Source of the DNA: Nitrospinaceae bacterium UBA7883
GTDB taxonomy: Bacteria > Nitrospinota_A > UBA7883
Assembly (NCBI GenBank): GCA_002500605.1
Contig: DLRR01000021.1
Coordinates: 124,001 to 188,000 of the forward strand
Length of the DNA stretch: 64,000 nucleotides
Direction of reading: 5' to 3'
Positions 44,942-54,917 of this stretch are shown one piece after another; position 1 is the first letter of the stretch, and the number at the start of each line of letters is the position of its first letter. The notes under the pieces were generated by a model. That model was given only the letters and a program-made list of their open reading frames with translations, did no database searches and was not told the DNA's origin. Made by a program: the position numbers and the translations under genes.

Positions 44942-45952
44942 ATGACTAAAAAGCGTGTCTTGTCTGGAATGCAGACAACAGGAAAACTTCACTTGGGAAA
45001 TCTTCTGGGTGCCCTTACAAACTGGGTGTCAATGCAAGATCATTTGGATTGTTATTATTTTGCCGCTGATTGGCATGCCCTGTCTAGCAACTATGAAGAT
45101 ACGGAACAGCTACAAGAAAACATGCTTGACCTTGGTATTAATTGGTTGTCTGCTGGACTTGACCCTGAAAAAAGCACCCTATTTGTGCAATCGTACATCC
45201 CTGAGCACGCAATGATGCATTTACTTTTTTCAATGATAACTCCCATACCATGGCTAGAACGTGTGCCAAGCTACAAAGAAAAGATGGCGCAGGTGGAAAA
45301 AGATTTGAGATCGTATGGATTTCTAGGTTATCCGGTTTTACAAGCGGCTGACATTGTGCTCTATCAAGCCAATTTCGTTCCAGTTGGTATTGACCAACTT
45401 CCTCATCTAGAACTTACGCGTGAAATCGTTCGTCGTTTTCACGACATTTACAAAACCAAAGTTTTCGTGGAACCAGAGGGCAAAATAAGCGAAGTTCCTA
45501 AACTGCCTGGCATAGATGGAAGAAAAATGAGTAAATCCTACAATAACGCCATCTACTTATCAGACACAAAGGAAAATATAATTAATAAAATTAAAAATGT
45601 GGTTACCGACCCTGCACGTGTGAAAAAAACTGACCCCGGCGACCCCAATAAATGTGTTGCTTTTAACTTTCATAAAGTTTTTAGCTCAGCAGAGGAAAAT
45701 GAAATTACTGCTGTCGAGTGTAAAAAAGCAGCCCGTGGTTGTGTTGCATGCAAAGAACAATTGGCTTCGAATTTGCTCAACTATCTCGAGCCACTGCTTG
45801 AAAAAAGACATTTTTGGATGGGCCGGCCAAGCAACGTATTTGATATTCTCAAGGAGGGAACCCGAAAAGCTAGATTAGTGGCCAAAGACACCCTTGAAAG
45901 GGCTGAAACTTCAATGAATATAAACTTTCGAAAAGTTCTTGGAGACCGATAA
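44942..45952 (+). CDS. trpS: Tryptophanyl-tRNA synthetase
   Basis: TrpS charges tRNA-Trp. The 336-residue class I synthetase has the HIGH-type site TTGKLHLGNLLGAL and the KMSKS motif GRKMSKSYNNAI, with WHAL, the DIVLYQANFVPVGIDQ motif and a C-terminal helical anticodon region. I place the start at ATG 44942 because the conserved strand VLSGMQ begins right after; an upstream GTG-started extension has no support. It follows the M50 gene closely but the functions are unrelated. Confidence 0.94.
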   Translation: MTKKRVLSGMQTTGKLHLGNLLGALTNWVSMQDHLDCYYFAADWHALSSNYEDTEQLQENMLDLGINWLSAGLDPEKSTLFVQSYIPEHAMMHLLFSMITPIPWLERVPSYKEKMAQVEKDLRSYGFLGYPVLQAADIVLYQANFVPVGIDQLPHLELTREIVRRFHDIYKTKVFVEPEGKISEVPKLPGIDGRKMSKSYNNAIYLSDTKENIINKIKNVVTDPARVKKTDPGDPNKCVAFNFHKVFSSAEENEITAVECKKAARGCVACKEQLASNLLNYLEPLLEKRHFWMGRPSNVFDILKEGTRKARLVAKDTLERAETSMNINFRKVLGDR

Positions 45953-46075
45953 TAGCTCTATAAAAAGCAAGCTTATATCACCTGACCCTTACTTCCTGTC
46001 ATTTACTTTTATTGCCAATTTAAATCTTAGTTGTCTTGTCCGTTCCAATACCACATTAACTAGGTGCGTGTTTAA

Positions 46076-47005
46076 GTGCTTGATAAACTAAACTTCTCAA
46101 AAAAAGCTTGGATTGCTATGCAGCTTTTCATAATCTTGTGGATAGCATGGATGGTTTCAGGAGTCATGAATAAAGCCATATTAAGACTTTTTGACCATGA
46201 CTACAATATGCAATCTCCTAAGCACTATACAAGACACTCCATCTTCAAGTCCAACATTCTTCGGCCTGACTATTCGGCTGTTATCTACGGGAACATTTTT
46301 GACTCATCTCTTGTCCAGCTGGGGAAGATAGGTGGTTTACGTCAGAGTTTACAGAACGGTTTATCTTCCAGTGTGGGTGCAAACGGATTGAAGACTAGTC
46401 TTCAATTGAAACTAGTTGGGACCATATGGGACATGGAAGGCAATACTTCAATAGCAGCCATTATTGGTGGCAAATCAATGGATAAGCTTATATACAGGGT
46501 GGGAGACCAAATACTTGGGGCAACTATCGTTTCAATCAGCAGAGTAAATGTTGAATTAATGAACAACGGTAAACTCGAAATTCTGGAGATGGATTTTCGC
46601 CAAGGTTCTGCTAGAGCTTACAATGGAAGACCTTCCATAGCTACAGGGCGCAATAGTACTCTACAGGACGTCCTCAGACAAAGCGATGTTGATTATACAA
46701 TTTCACGGCAATATGTTGACTCACAGTTAAAAAACATAAATAGGCTACTTACCGAAGTGCGTGCTGTACCAATCATCCAAGGTGGTAAGGCTACAGGTTT
46801 TCGACTTTTTTCCATCCGAAAAGGGTCGGTTTTCAGCAAAATTGGGTTTAAAAACCGCGATTTAGTCCAAAGGATAAACGGTGTCGCTATAGACTCCGCT
46901 GAAAAAGGGCTTGAACTTTTCCAGGCTCTTCGCAATGAAAACAATTTTGAAGTCGATCTATTGCGTAATTCGCAGAAAAAAACCTTGAGGTATTCAATCC
47001 AATGA
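46076..47005 (+). CDS. gspC: Type II secretion protein GspC
   Basis: GspC is the inner-membrane link between the cytoplasmic platform and the secretin. The 309-residue protein has one membrane helix near the N-terminus (AWIAMQLFIILWIAWMVSG), a periplasmic homology region (LQLKLVGTIWDMEGNTSIAAIIG, split over residues 103-125) and a C-terminal PDZ-like domain with VFSKIGFKNRDLVQRINGVA. It starts at GTG 46076 just after a stop, so it cannot be longer. It overlaps gspD by four bases and begins the gspC-N operon. Confidence 0.88.
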   Translation: MLDKLNFSKKAWIAMQLFIILWIAWMVSGVMNKAILRLFDHDYNMQSPKHYTRHSIFKSNILRPDYSAVIYGNIFDSSLVQLGKIGGLRQSLQNGLSSSVGANGLKTSLQLKLVGTIWDMEGNTSIAAIIGGKSMDKLIYRVGDQILGATIVSISRVNVELMNNGKLEILEMDFRQGSARAYNGRPSIATGRNSTLQDVLRQSDVDYTISRQYVDSQLKNINRLLTEVRAVPIIQGGKATGFRLFSIRKGSVFSKIGFKNRDLVQRINGVAIDSAEKGLELFQALRNENNFEVDLLRNSQKKTLRYSIQ

Positions 47006-49140
47006 CAGACCAGAAAAACTTTTTTGAAAAGATTGTCTGCATTGTAATCGCAGTCGTTCTTTCTATTGGACCCGTTGAGCGTATCGCAAATGCAGAGAAA
47101 AATAATTCCAAGGCACAAAACAAAGCAATAACAAAACCTACTAACCCTTCTGCTAAAAGTACTGTCAAGCAGGGCACACCCCAAGTTAAGCAGAAGTTAT
47201 CTAGTGCCAAAAAAGTGATTATCAACTTCAATGAAGCCGACATAAAGGTCTTTATTAAGTTCATGTCTGAGCTTACGGGAAAAAACTACATTGTCGACGA
47301 CAAGGTAAAAGGGAAGGTGACTGTGATATCACCCAAAGAGGTGTCGATGGAAGAGGCCATGAAAGTTTTCGAGTCGACGCTTCAGGTTTATGGGTACACT
47401 CTTCTCTCTGCTGGCGAAGTCATCAAGGTTATTCCAACATCGGAGGCAAAGCGTCAAGGCCCCTACTATTCAGGTAAAAGTGAAGTTGGGGATAGGATGA
47501 CCACAAGACTCATACCACTAAACTATATTATGTCCGATGAGATGGTAAATGTGCTAAGGCCTCTTATCCCAGTATCTAGTTTTATAACCTCATACGCATC
47601 TACCAACACACTCATTTTAGTCGATCTAGCATCTAATGCCGATAAAATCATAGGAATAATCAAGCAACTCGATGTAGCAGGTCACGAGGAAGAACTTACT
47701 GTGATGAGTCTTAAGTATGCCGGAGCAAAAGAACTGGCAGAACGACTATCTAAAATATTCAAGGGTGATAAACGCTCCACCAGTAGGAGGAAGCCGACCC
47801 CGGGGTCAAGATCGTCACTGGTACCAGTAAACATTGCTTGGAGCAACACTAAAGCCCGTGTTATTCCAGATGAAAGGGTAAACGCCTTAATTGTAATGGC
47901 TACAAAGTTTCAAACCAAAAGGATAAGGTCACTTGTCAAAAAGCTGGATATTAGACCACCAGCTGGGCAAGGCAAGATTAACGTTTACTACTTAAAAAAT
48001 GCCGATGCTGAGAAACTTTCTAAAGTGCTTAATCAACTAACTGGTAAGGTCGTTCCAATATCCAAAAAACCAACAGGTAATCGCAACCCTAGTTCAATAA
48101 ACCTGCAAAGTGAGGTTTTCGTCACCCCTGATAAGGCATCAAACTCTCTTGTTATTGCAGCTTCACGCGAGGATTACTCAACAATACGTGAAGTAATTGA
48201 AAAGCTGGATAAGCGCCGTAAACAGGTTTTTGTCGAGGCCCTGATCATGGAAATCACCACAGACAAAAGCAGGGAATTCGGAGTTGAGTGGCGGGCTACC
48301 GCTGACTTCAACGATGGCTCAATAGTCGGAATCGGAGGAACAAATTTTGGCAACATTAACAAGGTGGCCGAAAATCCTTTTGACGCACCACCAGGCATTA
48401 CTATTGGCGTCGTGGATGGGATAATAAACTTTGGTGGCCAGAACTACTTAAACATAGGTGCATTACTATACGCCTTGCAAAAAGAGTCCGGGATTAATAT
48501 CCTTTCCACACCAAATTTACTTACAACTGATAATGAAGAAGCTGAGATTGTCGTAGCACAAAATGTTCCTTTTATCACGGGCCAATCGCAAAACACTGGT
48601 GGAACAACTTTGACCACCATAGAGCGAAAAAATATAGGGATTACTTTAAAGATAAAACCACAGATAAGCGCTTCAGACACTGTTAAATTAGATGTATTTC
48701 AAGAAATTTCTTCAATTTCTCCAACTCAGATTGACAAAGCCCAGGATCTGATTACCTTCACACGTTCTGTTAAAACCACTGTGACAGTGAATAACAAGCA
48801 AAATATAGTTATTGGCGGTTTAATTCGCGATGACTTTAACGAGATTGAATCCAAGGTCCCGTTTTTTGGTGACATACCAGGCTTGGGGTGGTTATTTAAA
48901 AATCAGTCAAAACAAAAGCAAAAAACTAATCTTCTTATTTTTCTTACACCGCATATTATCAATTCTAGTGACGATATTAAACATATTACCGAAAAGCAAA
49001 ACCGCATTATGCGAGTGGATGATGAGAAAAAGAACACACCATTTGAGGCTCCATTAACTACAGATCCATTGAAGAAAAAAGAAAAAAAGAAAAAGGAAAC
49101 TGGTTTCCGGGGTTCGTTTGAACTAGATGGCTATCAATGA
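47002..49140 (+). CDS. gspD: Type II secretion secretin GspD
   Basis: The outer-membrane gated ring of the type II system. The 712-residue protein has a signal sequence (VCIVIAVVLSIGPVERIANA), an N0 domain (FNEADIKVFIKFMSELTGKN), the repeated N1-N3 domains (ADKIIGIIKQLDV; VNALIVMATKF; NSLVIAASREDY) and the C-terminal secretin barrel with INILSTPNLLTTDNEEAEI and VPFFGDIPGLGWLFKNQ. A Lys-rich tail ends it. Overlap of four bases with both gspC and gspE shows one operon. Confidence 0.95.
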   Translation: MTDQKNFFEKIVCIVIAVVLSIGPVERIANAEKNNSKAQNKAITKPTNPSAKSTVKQGTPQVKQKLSSAKKVIINFNEADIKVFIKFMSELTGKNYIVDDKVKGKVTVISPKEVSMEEAMKVFESTLQVYGYTLLSAGEVIKVIPTSEAKRQGPYYSGKSEVGDRMTTRLIPLNYIMSDEMVNVLRPLIPVSSFITSYASTNTLILVDLASNADKIIGIIKQLDVAGHEEELTVMSLKYAGAKELAERLSKIFKGDKRSTSRRKPTPGSRSSLVPVNIAWSNTKARVIPDERVNALIVMATKFQTKRIRSLVKKLDIRPPAGQGKINVYYLKNADAEKLSKVLNQLTGKVVPISKKPTGNRNPSSINLQSEVFVTPDKASNSLVIAASREDYSTIREVIEKLDKRRKQVFVEALIMEITTDKSREFGVEWRATADFNDGSIVGIGGTNFGNINKVAENPFDAPPGITIGVVDGIINFGGQNYLNIGALLYALQKESGINILSTPNLLTTDNEEAEIVVAQNVPFITGQSQNTGGTTLTTIERKNIGITLKIKPQISASDTVKLDVFQEISSISPTQIDKAQDLITFTRSVKTTVTVNNKQNIVIGGLIRDDFNEIESKVPFFGDIPGLGWLFKNQSKQKQKTNLLIFLTPHIINSSDDIKHITEKQNRIMRVDDEKKNTPFEAPLTTDPLKKKEKKKKETGFRGSFELDGYQ

Positions 49141-50705
49141 AAAACCAAATAGGGCTAAAAAAACTTACAGACGAACTGGGTTTGCAGTGGCTGGACAATG
49201 TAGACACCAACTCTGTGGATATTGAGCTTGCGGAAAAAATTTCATTTCAGTTTGCCAAATCTAATTTAATACTACCGCTCCGCAAAGAGGAAGGAAAGCT
49301 ACAAGCTGTTTCGGCGGATCCTCTTGATACTCAAACTCTAGACGATCTTCGCCTCCTCTTCAAAAGCCCAGTGGAGGTCTCTGTGACCGACCCTGACCGC
49401 ATGATGGATCTTATTAACAAGGTTTATGATATGTCGTCCCAGTCTGCAAACAAAACCATGGATGATATAGGCGAAGAAGAAGACCTTGACTCTTTGCTTC
49501 ATAGCCTGCCTGAAGACCTACTCGAAACTTCTGCTGAGGCACCAGTTATTCGGCTTGTGAACTCGGTGTTAGTTCAAGCGGTTAAAGAAAAAGCATCCGA
49601 TATACATTTAGAACCGTACGAAAGGGATTTGGTTGTTCGATACAGAATTGATGGCAACCTAATAAATATAATATCACCTCCCAAAAGATTGCAGGCACTC
49701 ATAGTCTCTCGTATAAAGATTATGGCCGGTCTCAATATCGCAGAAAAACGCCTGCCACAGGATGGGCGCGTCAAAATAGTTATAGCTGGTAAAGAAGTAG
49801 ACATTCGCGTAAGCGTCATACCAACGTCCCACGGAGAAAGAGTGGTGATGCGTTTATTGGACAAATCCAATATGTTAATTGACCTTGGGAACCTTGGACT
49901 TAGGGGAGACAACCTAAAGCGATTAAAAAGTCTAATACAATTACCACATGGTATTGTACTCGTATCTGGTCCCACAGGTTCTGGCAAAACAACCACTCTT
50001 TACTCGGCTCTCTCTAGCATTAACACCGTGGAGAAAAATATCATAACAGTTGAAGATCCAGTGGAATACCTGCTACCTGGAATTGGTCAAATGCCAGTTA
50101 ATACAAAGGTTGGCCTAACATTTTCCAATGGCCTAAGGTCGATCCTGCGTCAGGATCCAGACATAATTATGGTTGGTGAAATCCGTGATTTGGAAACCGC
50201 AGAGATAGCTGTACAAGCTTCACTTACAGGACACTTGGTTTTCTCAACCATTCACACTAACGATGCCGCCGGCTCCGTAACTCGGCTTGTCGATATTGGT
50301 GTTCAACCTTTTCTAATTTCATCTTCATTAGTAGCAACGTTGGCTCAGCGATTGGTAAGGGTGCTTTGCCCACATTGCCGTGAAGCATATGATCCTACAG
50401 AACGGAGTTTAGCCCAACTTGGTTTAAAGCCAGATGATATTGACAAGGGAATAGTGTTCTACCGAGCTCAAAGTTGCCAAATTTGCCGGAATACTGGTTA
50501 TATTGGAAGAACGGGCATCTTTGAGCTTCTGGTAGTAGATGAAGAAATCCGACCGCTGATTACTGATGATATAAATTCTGTGCAAATAAAGGCAGCGGCT
50601 GCAAAACGTGGGTTTTTGGATCTTAAATCTAGTGGGACAAAGCTTGTTATTGAAGGTGCTACCTCGGTTGAAGAAGTAGTACGTGTAACCTCCGACGCGA
50701 TATAG
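49137..50705 (+). CDS. gspE: Type II secretion ATPase GspE
   Basis: The cytoplasmic motor for pseudopilus assembly. The 522-residue protein has an N-terminal domain, Walker A GPTGSGKTTTLYS, the Asp box, Walker B ILRQDPDIIMVGEIRD, the His box TIHTNDAAGSVTRL, and the tetracysteine zinc pair CPHC/CQIC of the GspE branch. It overlaps gspD by four bases and precedes gspF by nine. Confidence 0.96.
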   Translation: MKNQIGLKKLTDELGLQWLDNVDTNSVDIELAEKISFQFAKSNLILPLRKEEGKLQAVSADPLDTQTLDDLRLLFKSPVEVSVTDPDRMMDLINKVYDMSSQSANKTMDDIGEEEDLDSLLHSLPEDLLETSAEAPVIRLVNSVLVQAVKEKASDIHLEPYERDLVVRYRIDGNLINIISPPKRLQALIVSRIKIMAGLNIAEKRLPQDGRVKIVIAGKEVDIRVSVIPTSHGERVVMRLLDKSNMLIDLGNLGLRGDNLKRLKSLIQLPHGIVLVSGPTGSGKTTTLYSALSSINTVEKNIITVEDPVEYLLPGIGQMPVNTKVGLTFSNGLRSILRQDPDIIMVGEIRDLETAEIAVQASLTGHLVFSTIHTNDAAGSVTRLVDIGVQPFLISSSLVATLAQRLVRVLCPHCREAYDPTERSLAQLGLKPDDIDKGIVFYRAQSCQICRNTGYIGRTGIFELLVVDEEIRPLITDDINSVQIKAAAAKRGFLDLKSSGTKLVIEGATSVEEVVRVTSDAI

Positions 50706-50714
50706 GAGAAACAC

Positions 50715-51935
50715 ATGCCGATTTTTGAGTACATAGGTTACAGCCCAGTTGGGGAAAAAATCGCCGGAATCGTCGACGCAGACAACCCAAGAGCGGCCCG
50801 CCAAAAACTGAGAAGAAACGGAATAAGAACAACAGGCATCATGGCCGATTCTGGTGGCACCAAGGAGTTTTTGCGGGCACCGATGGTAGTTTTAACCAGC
50901 AGAATATCATCCAAAGATATATCTGTGTTCACTCGACAATTAGCAACAATGCAAGCAGCTGGGGTTACATTGGTAGAATCATTAGACACTTTGATATACC
51001 AAATAGATAATGTAAGGTTTAAAAAAGTCATCACTGATATTCGAGAACGAGTCTCCCACGGTTCTTCCTTTTCAGATGCTCTTGCTGAACACTCTACTCA
51101 CTTTAATGATATGTACGTTTATCTTGTTAGAGCAGGCGAGATGTCTGGAGCCATGGAGCAGACTCTAAATAAGTTGGCCCACTTTAATGAACACAGAATG
51201 AAACAAAAAAGCAAGCTAACAACTTCAATGGTATATCCACTAATAATGACCTTTGCTGGTTGTGGCATACTACTTTTCCTTCTAGGCTATGTGGTGCCAA
51301 AAACACAAACAATGTTTGAAGAAATGAGTCAAGCATTGCCATTGCCAACCATAATTCTTATTGCTGTGTCTAATTTTCTATCTAATTGGTGGATTGCTAT
51401 ACTACTTTTCATAATCATTGGGCTTGTTGCGCTGAAGTATTACTCAACTAAAGAAAAGGGAAGGGAAAATCTGCACCGAATGCTATTAAAAACTCCTATT
51501 ATTGGACCAATAATACTGAATTCAAATATAGCCCAGTTTACTGGTGCATTAAGTGTCCTATTAACTGGCGGAGTGGGACTTATTGAAGCTCTTAACCTAA
51601 CCGAAAAGATGCTGGACAACCAAGTGATAGGGGATGCTATAGCAAAGTCAGCTGTGGCCGTTACAGAGGGTGAATCAATTGCCGTTCCACTGCAAAGTTC
51701 TGGTCTTTTTCCGCCAACAGTAACCCAAATGATCACTACTGGCGAAAAGTCAGGATCTCTTGAAAATATGCTTGCCAAAATATCTGAGGCCTACGAATTT
51801 GAAGTGGAAACCTCACTCTCTGTATTGACCTCTATGGTTGAACCGATTCTAATACTTGTCATGGGGGCCGTAGTAGGCTTTATTGTCCTCGCCATATTGC
51901 TACCAATATTTGAACTAAGCCATATTGTGGGTTAG
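50715..51935 (+). CDS. gspF: Type II secretion inner-membrane platform GspF
   Basis: A 406-residue polytopic membrane protein with the two repeated T2SF domains: FTRQLATMQAAGVTLVESL in the first and FTGALSVLLTGGVGLIEAL in the second, and transmembrane helices near residues 170-195, 215-240 and 375-397. The N-terminus MPIFEYIGY is typical. A clear AGGAGA site lies before the ATG. It joins GspE to the pseudopilus. Confidence 0.95.
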   Translation: MPIFEYIGYSPVGEKIAGIVDADNPRAARQKLRRNGIRTTGIMADSGGTKEFLRAPMVVLTSRISSKDISVFTRQLATMQAAGVTLVESLDTLIYQIDNVRFKKVITDIRERVSHGSSFSDALAEHSTHFNDMYVYLVRAGEMSGAMEQTLNKLAHFNEHRMKQKSKLTTSMVYPLIMTFAGCGILLFLLGYVVPKTQTMFEEMSQALPLPTIILIAVSNFLSNWWIAILLFIIIGLVALKYYSTKEKGRENLHRMLLKTPIIGPIILNSNIAQFTGALSVLLTGGVGLIEALNLTEKMLDNQVIGDAIAKSAVAVTEGESIAVPLQSSGLFPPTVTQMITTGEKSGSLENMLAKISEAYEFEVETSLSVLTSMVEPILILVMGAVVGFIVLAILLPIFELSHIVG

Positions 51936-51945
51936 TTGGGAGGTT

Positions 51946-52392
51946 ATGTCTGATATGAAAAGAGTAATAAAAAATTGTCACGGTTTCACACTTATAGAAA
52001 TCCTTATTGTTGTCGCTATAATAGGTATTTTAGCTGCTTTCATCATCCCGCGAATCATGGCTAAACCTGAGGAGGCACGACGTATCAAGGCTGTGGTAGA
52101 TATAAAGTCAATTGAAACCGGACTCAATATGTACCATATAGATAATGGTGTCTTCCCAACTTCAGAACAGGGGCTCAACGCACTGGTGAATATTCCAACA
52201 ACAGGAAACATCCCGAAAAGATGGCGCGAATACGGTTATTTGCCCCGCATACCTAAAGACCCTTGGGGGGGTGATTATATTTACCTATCCCCTGGTGCCA
52301 ACAGCCCATATGACCTATCTAGCTATGGCCCTGATGGTCAAAGGGGTGGGGAAGGTAAGGACGCTGATATAACCAACTGGGAAATACAGTGA
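51946..52392 (+). CDS. gspG: Major pseudopilin GspG
   Basis: The main pseudopilus subunit, 148 residues. The prepilin site is HGFTLIEILIVVAIIGILAAFIIPRIM (split across residues 15-41), with the cleavage after Gly and Glu at position 5 of the mature protein. The C-terminal globular domain has SEQGLNALV, IPKDPWGGDYIYLSPG and DLSSYGPDGQRGGEGKDADI, including the Asp residues of the calcium site. The start at 51946 is set by GGGAGG just upstream. It overlaps gspH by four bases. Confidence 0.95.
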   Translation: MSDMKRVIKNCHGFTLIEILIVVAIIGILAAFIIPRIMAKPEEARRIKAVVDIKSIETGLNMYHIDNGVFPTSEQGLNALVNIPTTGNIPKRWREYGYLPRIPKDPWGGDYIYLSPGANSPYDLSSYGPDGQRGGEGKDADITNWEIQ

Positions 52393-52958
52393 AATCGTCT
52401 CCACTACTTAATCGTTATGGATTCACTTTAATAGAGCTTTCAGTTGTGTTGCTGATAATAGGAATTATATCGGCTTTAATTATTCCTCGATTGACCAGTG
52501 TTGGCGACTGGCAACTAAGATCTTCTGCAAGACGGTTAGCTGCTTCCATAACATACTTGTATGATAAGGCTTCCACTTCCCGCCTTGTGTATCGACTTAC
52601 AATTGATCTGGATAATGGAAAATATTTTGCGAGTTTATTAAACACAGATAACCAGTTTGAAAAAATTGCAACGCGGTATGCAAAAAACACCACTTTACCC
52701 AAAACCATTAAAATCAATTGGGCGCGTACTCAAAGACATGGTTTAACTAAAGATGGTACTATTACCATCCATTTCCTGCCCTCCGGTTTTATGGACTTTG
52801 CAATTATTGAACTTGCAGATAACGCTAATAATGTCTACACACTTAAATCAAATCCGCTTACCGGAGAAGTGAAAATCACCGAAGGAAAATCGCAGCCAGG
52901 CTTGCTTGATGACCGTATATCTCTATACATAGACTCAGAACATAGAAGTGCAGCATGA
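52389..52958 (+). CDS. gspH: Minor pseudopilin GspH
   Basis: A 189-residue pseudopilin with the prepilin motif YGFTLIELSVVLLIIGIISALIIPRL (residues 10-35). The soluble domain is beta-rich, as in GspH. It starts at GTG 52389 by four-base overlap with gspG and overlaps gspI by four bases. Assignment to H rather than another minor pseudopilin rests on size and gene order. Confidence 0.85.
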   Translation: MKSSPLLNRYGFTLIELSVVLLIIGIISALIIPRLTSVGDWQLRSSARRLAASITYLYDKASTSRLVYRLTIDLDNGKYFASLLNTDNQFEKIATRYAKNTTLPKTIKINWARTQRHGLTKDGTITIHFLPSGFMDFAIIELADNANNVYTLKSNPLTGEVKITEGKSQPGLLDDRISLYIDSEHRSAA

Positions 52959-53338
52959 TCAATAAACGCAACAAAACATCTTTCAAAAAAGGATTCACCC
53001 TCCTCGAGGTAATGGTGGCTTTAGCAGTGCTTTCATTCTCTTTGATTTCTCTGCTTTCGGCACATAATCAAGCTATTCACATGGGAGCAGAGTCTATAAA
53101 AATTACTAGAGCAGTGACTCTTGCTCGCGAAGAAATGGAACGAATATTCATAACCACACTTCCAACAGTTGGGGAACCGATCACACATAAGCGTGAAGAT
53201 TATCCTGAGTTTGAATGGAAAACTTATGTTGACAAAACTCCCATACGTGAAACTTTTAAAGTTGCAATTGCAGTTTATAAAATAAGTGATCAAGAAGGAT
53301 CCAATGTTTTTACCCTTAAAGCATATCTGACAAAATGA
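52955..53338 (+). CDS. gspI: Minor pseudopilin GspI
   Basis: A 127-residue pseudopilin with KGFTLLEVMVALAVLSFSLISLL (residues 12-34) and the GspI-type continuation AREEMERIF. It is part of the pseudopilus tip complex with GspJ and GspK. Four-base overlaps on both sides. Confidence 0.87.
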   Translation: MINKRNKTSFKKGFTLLEVMVALAVLSFSLISLLSAHNQAIHMGAESIKITRAVTLAREEMERIFITTLPTVGEPITHKREDYPEFEWKTYVDKTPIRETFKVAIAVYKISDQEGSNVFTLKAYLTK

Positions 53339-53979
53339 GCACATTATATGGCAGCAATTTAAGGCCGGGCCGAAAAGGGTTTACCTTAATAGAGGTGCTT
53401 GTAACAACTGCTATCATCTCACTAATAGTAATCATGATTTATTCTTCATTTGCCGCTGTTTCTGCTAGTAGCGCTATTATGGATGAAAAAACAAGACTTA
53501 ACCACACTGCACGTTTCATTATACAAACATTAAATAATGATTTAGCCTCAGCCTCCCTGTTGCCAAATAATAAAGCTGGAGTATTTAATGGTGAGGATAG
53601 CATAGGAGATATGCAGACAGACAAAATCAAATTTACAGGGTATGGGAAGAAGTTTTCATTCCACGGGCCAGATCAAGCCCTTATCGTATGGTATGTCGAT
53701 GAAACTGGAAAAGATAATCAAAATGTTCTCATGCGGGGCGAAAGCTTTACTGCATTAAAACTTTCCACTGCAAGTGACGAGGAAGGTGCTATCCCTGTTA
53801 CCACTAAATTGCTGTCCTTTGACATAAAATATTTAGTTGCAAATGAGTGGGAAGAAAGCTTCGATTCAACACAATCTTGGCAACTACCAAAAGCGGTAAA
53901 AGTAACAGTTAAGCTGAGTGGACAGACAGGTGCGGTATTAGAAAGCAAAAGCCTGATTCCAATAGGAGGCGGAGAATGA
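53335..53979 (+). CDS. gspJ: Minor pseudopilin GspJ
   Basis: A 214-residue pseudopilin with KGFTLIEVLVTTAIISLIVIMIYSSFA (residues 14-40), NDLASASLLPNN and ALIVWYVDETG, typical of the beta-rich GspJ domain. Four-base overlap with gspI and gspK. Confidence 0.86.
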   Translation: MSTLYGSNLRPGRKGFTLIEVLVTTAIISLIVIMIYSSFAAVSASSAIMDEKTRLNHTARFIIQTLNNDLASASLLPNNKAGVFNGEDSIGDMQTDKIKFTGYGKKFSFHGPDQALIVWYVDETGKDNQNVLMRGESFTALKLSTASDEEGAIPVTTKLLSFDIKYLVANEWEESFDSTQSWQLPKAVKVTVKLSGQTGAVLESKSLIPIGGGE

Positions 53980-54908
53980 GACGTAACCGCATTCTACAAA
54001 GCCAATCTGGGGTTGCTCTCATACTTACAATTTTTATCGTAGCCTTACTTACAATCACTGTGTTTGATTTCCTGTATAATTCGTGGATACAAGCTACACT
54101 TGCCACCTCTTATCGTGATGAAACCAAAGCTTATTTTGCTGCTCGCTCAGGCCAGGAAGTAGCAAAGCGTATCTTAATAGCAGATGCTAAGTCAAAGATT
54201 AAACTTGATACTCTAAGCGAGGAGTGGGCCCAGAAGGCCATACCATTACCTATAGATGACACATATGCATTTTTGACGATCCAAGACGAGTCCGGCAAAA
54301 TCAATCTGAACAAACTAACTTCCGACAAAGGCTATAGAAATGACAAGTGGGTTGCACTGTTCACCAGACTTTTAGACCAGCTGGGTCTAGATTATACCCT
54401 AGCTGCCTCAATAGTGGATTGGTCCGATAAAAATAGCCTAATATCAACTGGGGGAGCAGAAGATGGTTATTATTTATCCTTGAAAAACCCATACCATTCA
54501 AAAAACTCTCGTCTTGATTCCCTAGATGAATTATACCTAATCAAAGGTATCACCAAGGAAGTTATGACCAAGCTTCGGCCCCATGTAACTCTATGGGGAG
54601 ATGGTCCAATCAACATAAACACTGCCACTCCTTACGCATTACTAGCCCTTGACGAGGCCATGACAAATGGTCTGGTAAAATCAATTGTCGCTAAAAGGCT
54701 AATTAGACCTTTTAAAAAGCGCGAAGATATTAAAACAATTGCAGGCATGGCCGATATATACCCCAATATCGCTCTGCTAATTAATGTAAAAAGCGATTAC
54801 TACTCAGTAGATACCAGCGCTACTTTTGGTGAATCATCCAGGTCCATTCATGCCGTCTACAGGCGAAACGCGGCAGGGACCAAAACACTTTTTTACAAAA
54901 CTTACTAG
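53976..54908 (+). CDS. gspK: Minor pseudopilin GspK
   Basis: A 310-residue pseudopilin tip protein. The start segment QSGVALILTIFIVALLTITVF is the GspK-type signal without Glu at position 5, as expected. A helix-rich insert follows (DESGKINLNKLT; DWSDKNSLISTGGAED; TPYALLALDEAM), the usual GspK alpha domain. It overlaps gspJ by four bases. Confidence 0.88.
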   Translation: MRRNRILQSQSGVALILTIFIVALLTITVFDFLYNSWIQATLATSYRDETKAYFAARSGQEVAKRILIADAKSKIKLDTLSEEWAQKAIPLPIDDTYAFLTIQDESGKINLNKLTSDKGYRNDKWVALFTRLLDQLGLDYTLAASIVDWSDKNSLISTGGAEDGYYLSLKNPYHSKNSRLDSLDELYLIKGITKEVMTKLRPHVTLWGDGPININTATPYALLALDEAMTNGLVKSIVAKRLIRPFKKREDIKTIAGMADIYPNIALLINVKSDYYSVDTSATFGESSRSIHAVYRRNAAGTKTLFYKTY

Positions 54909-54917
54909 GATCTTACT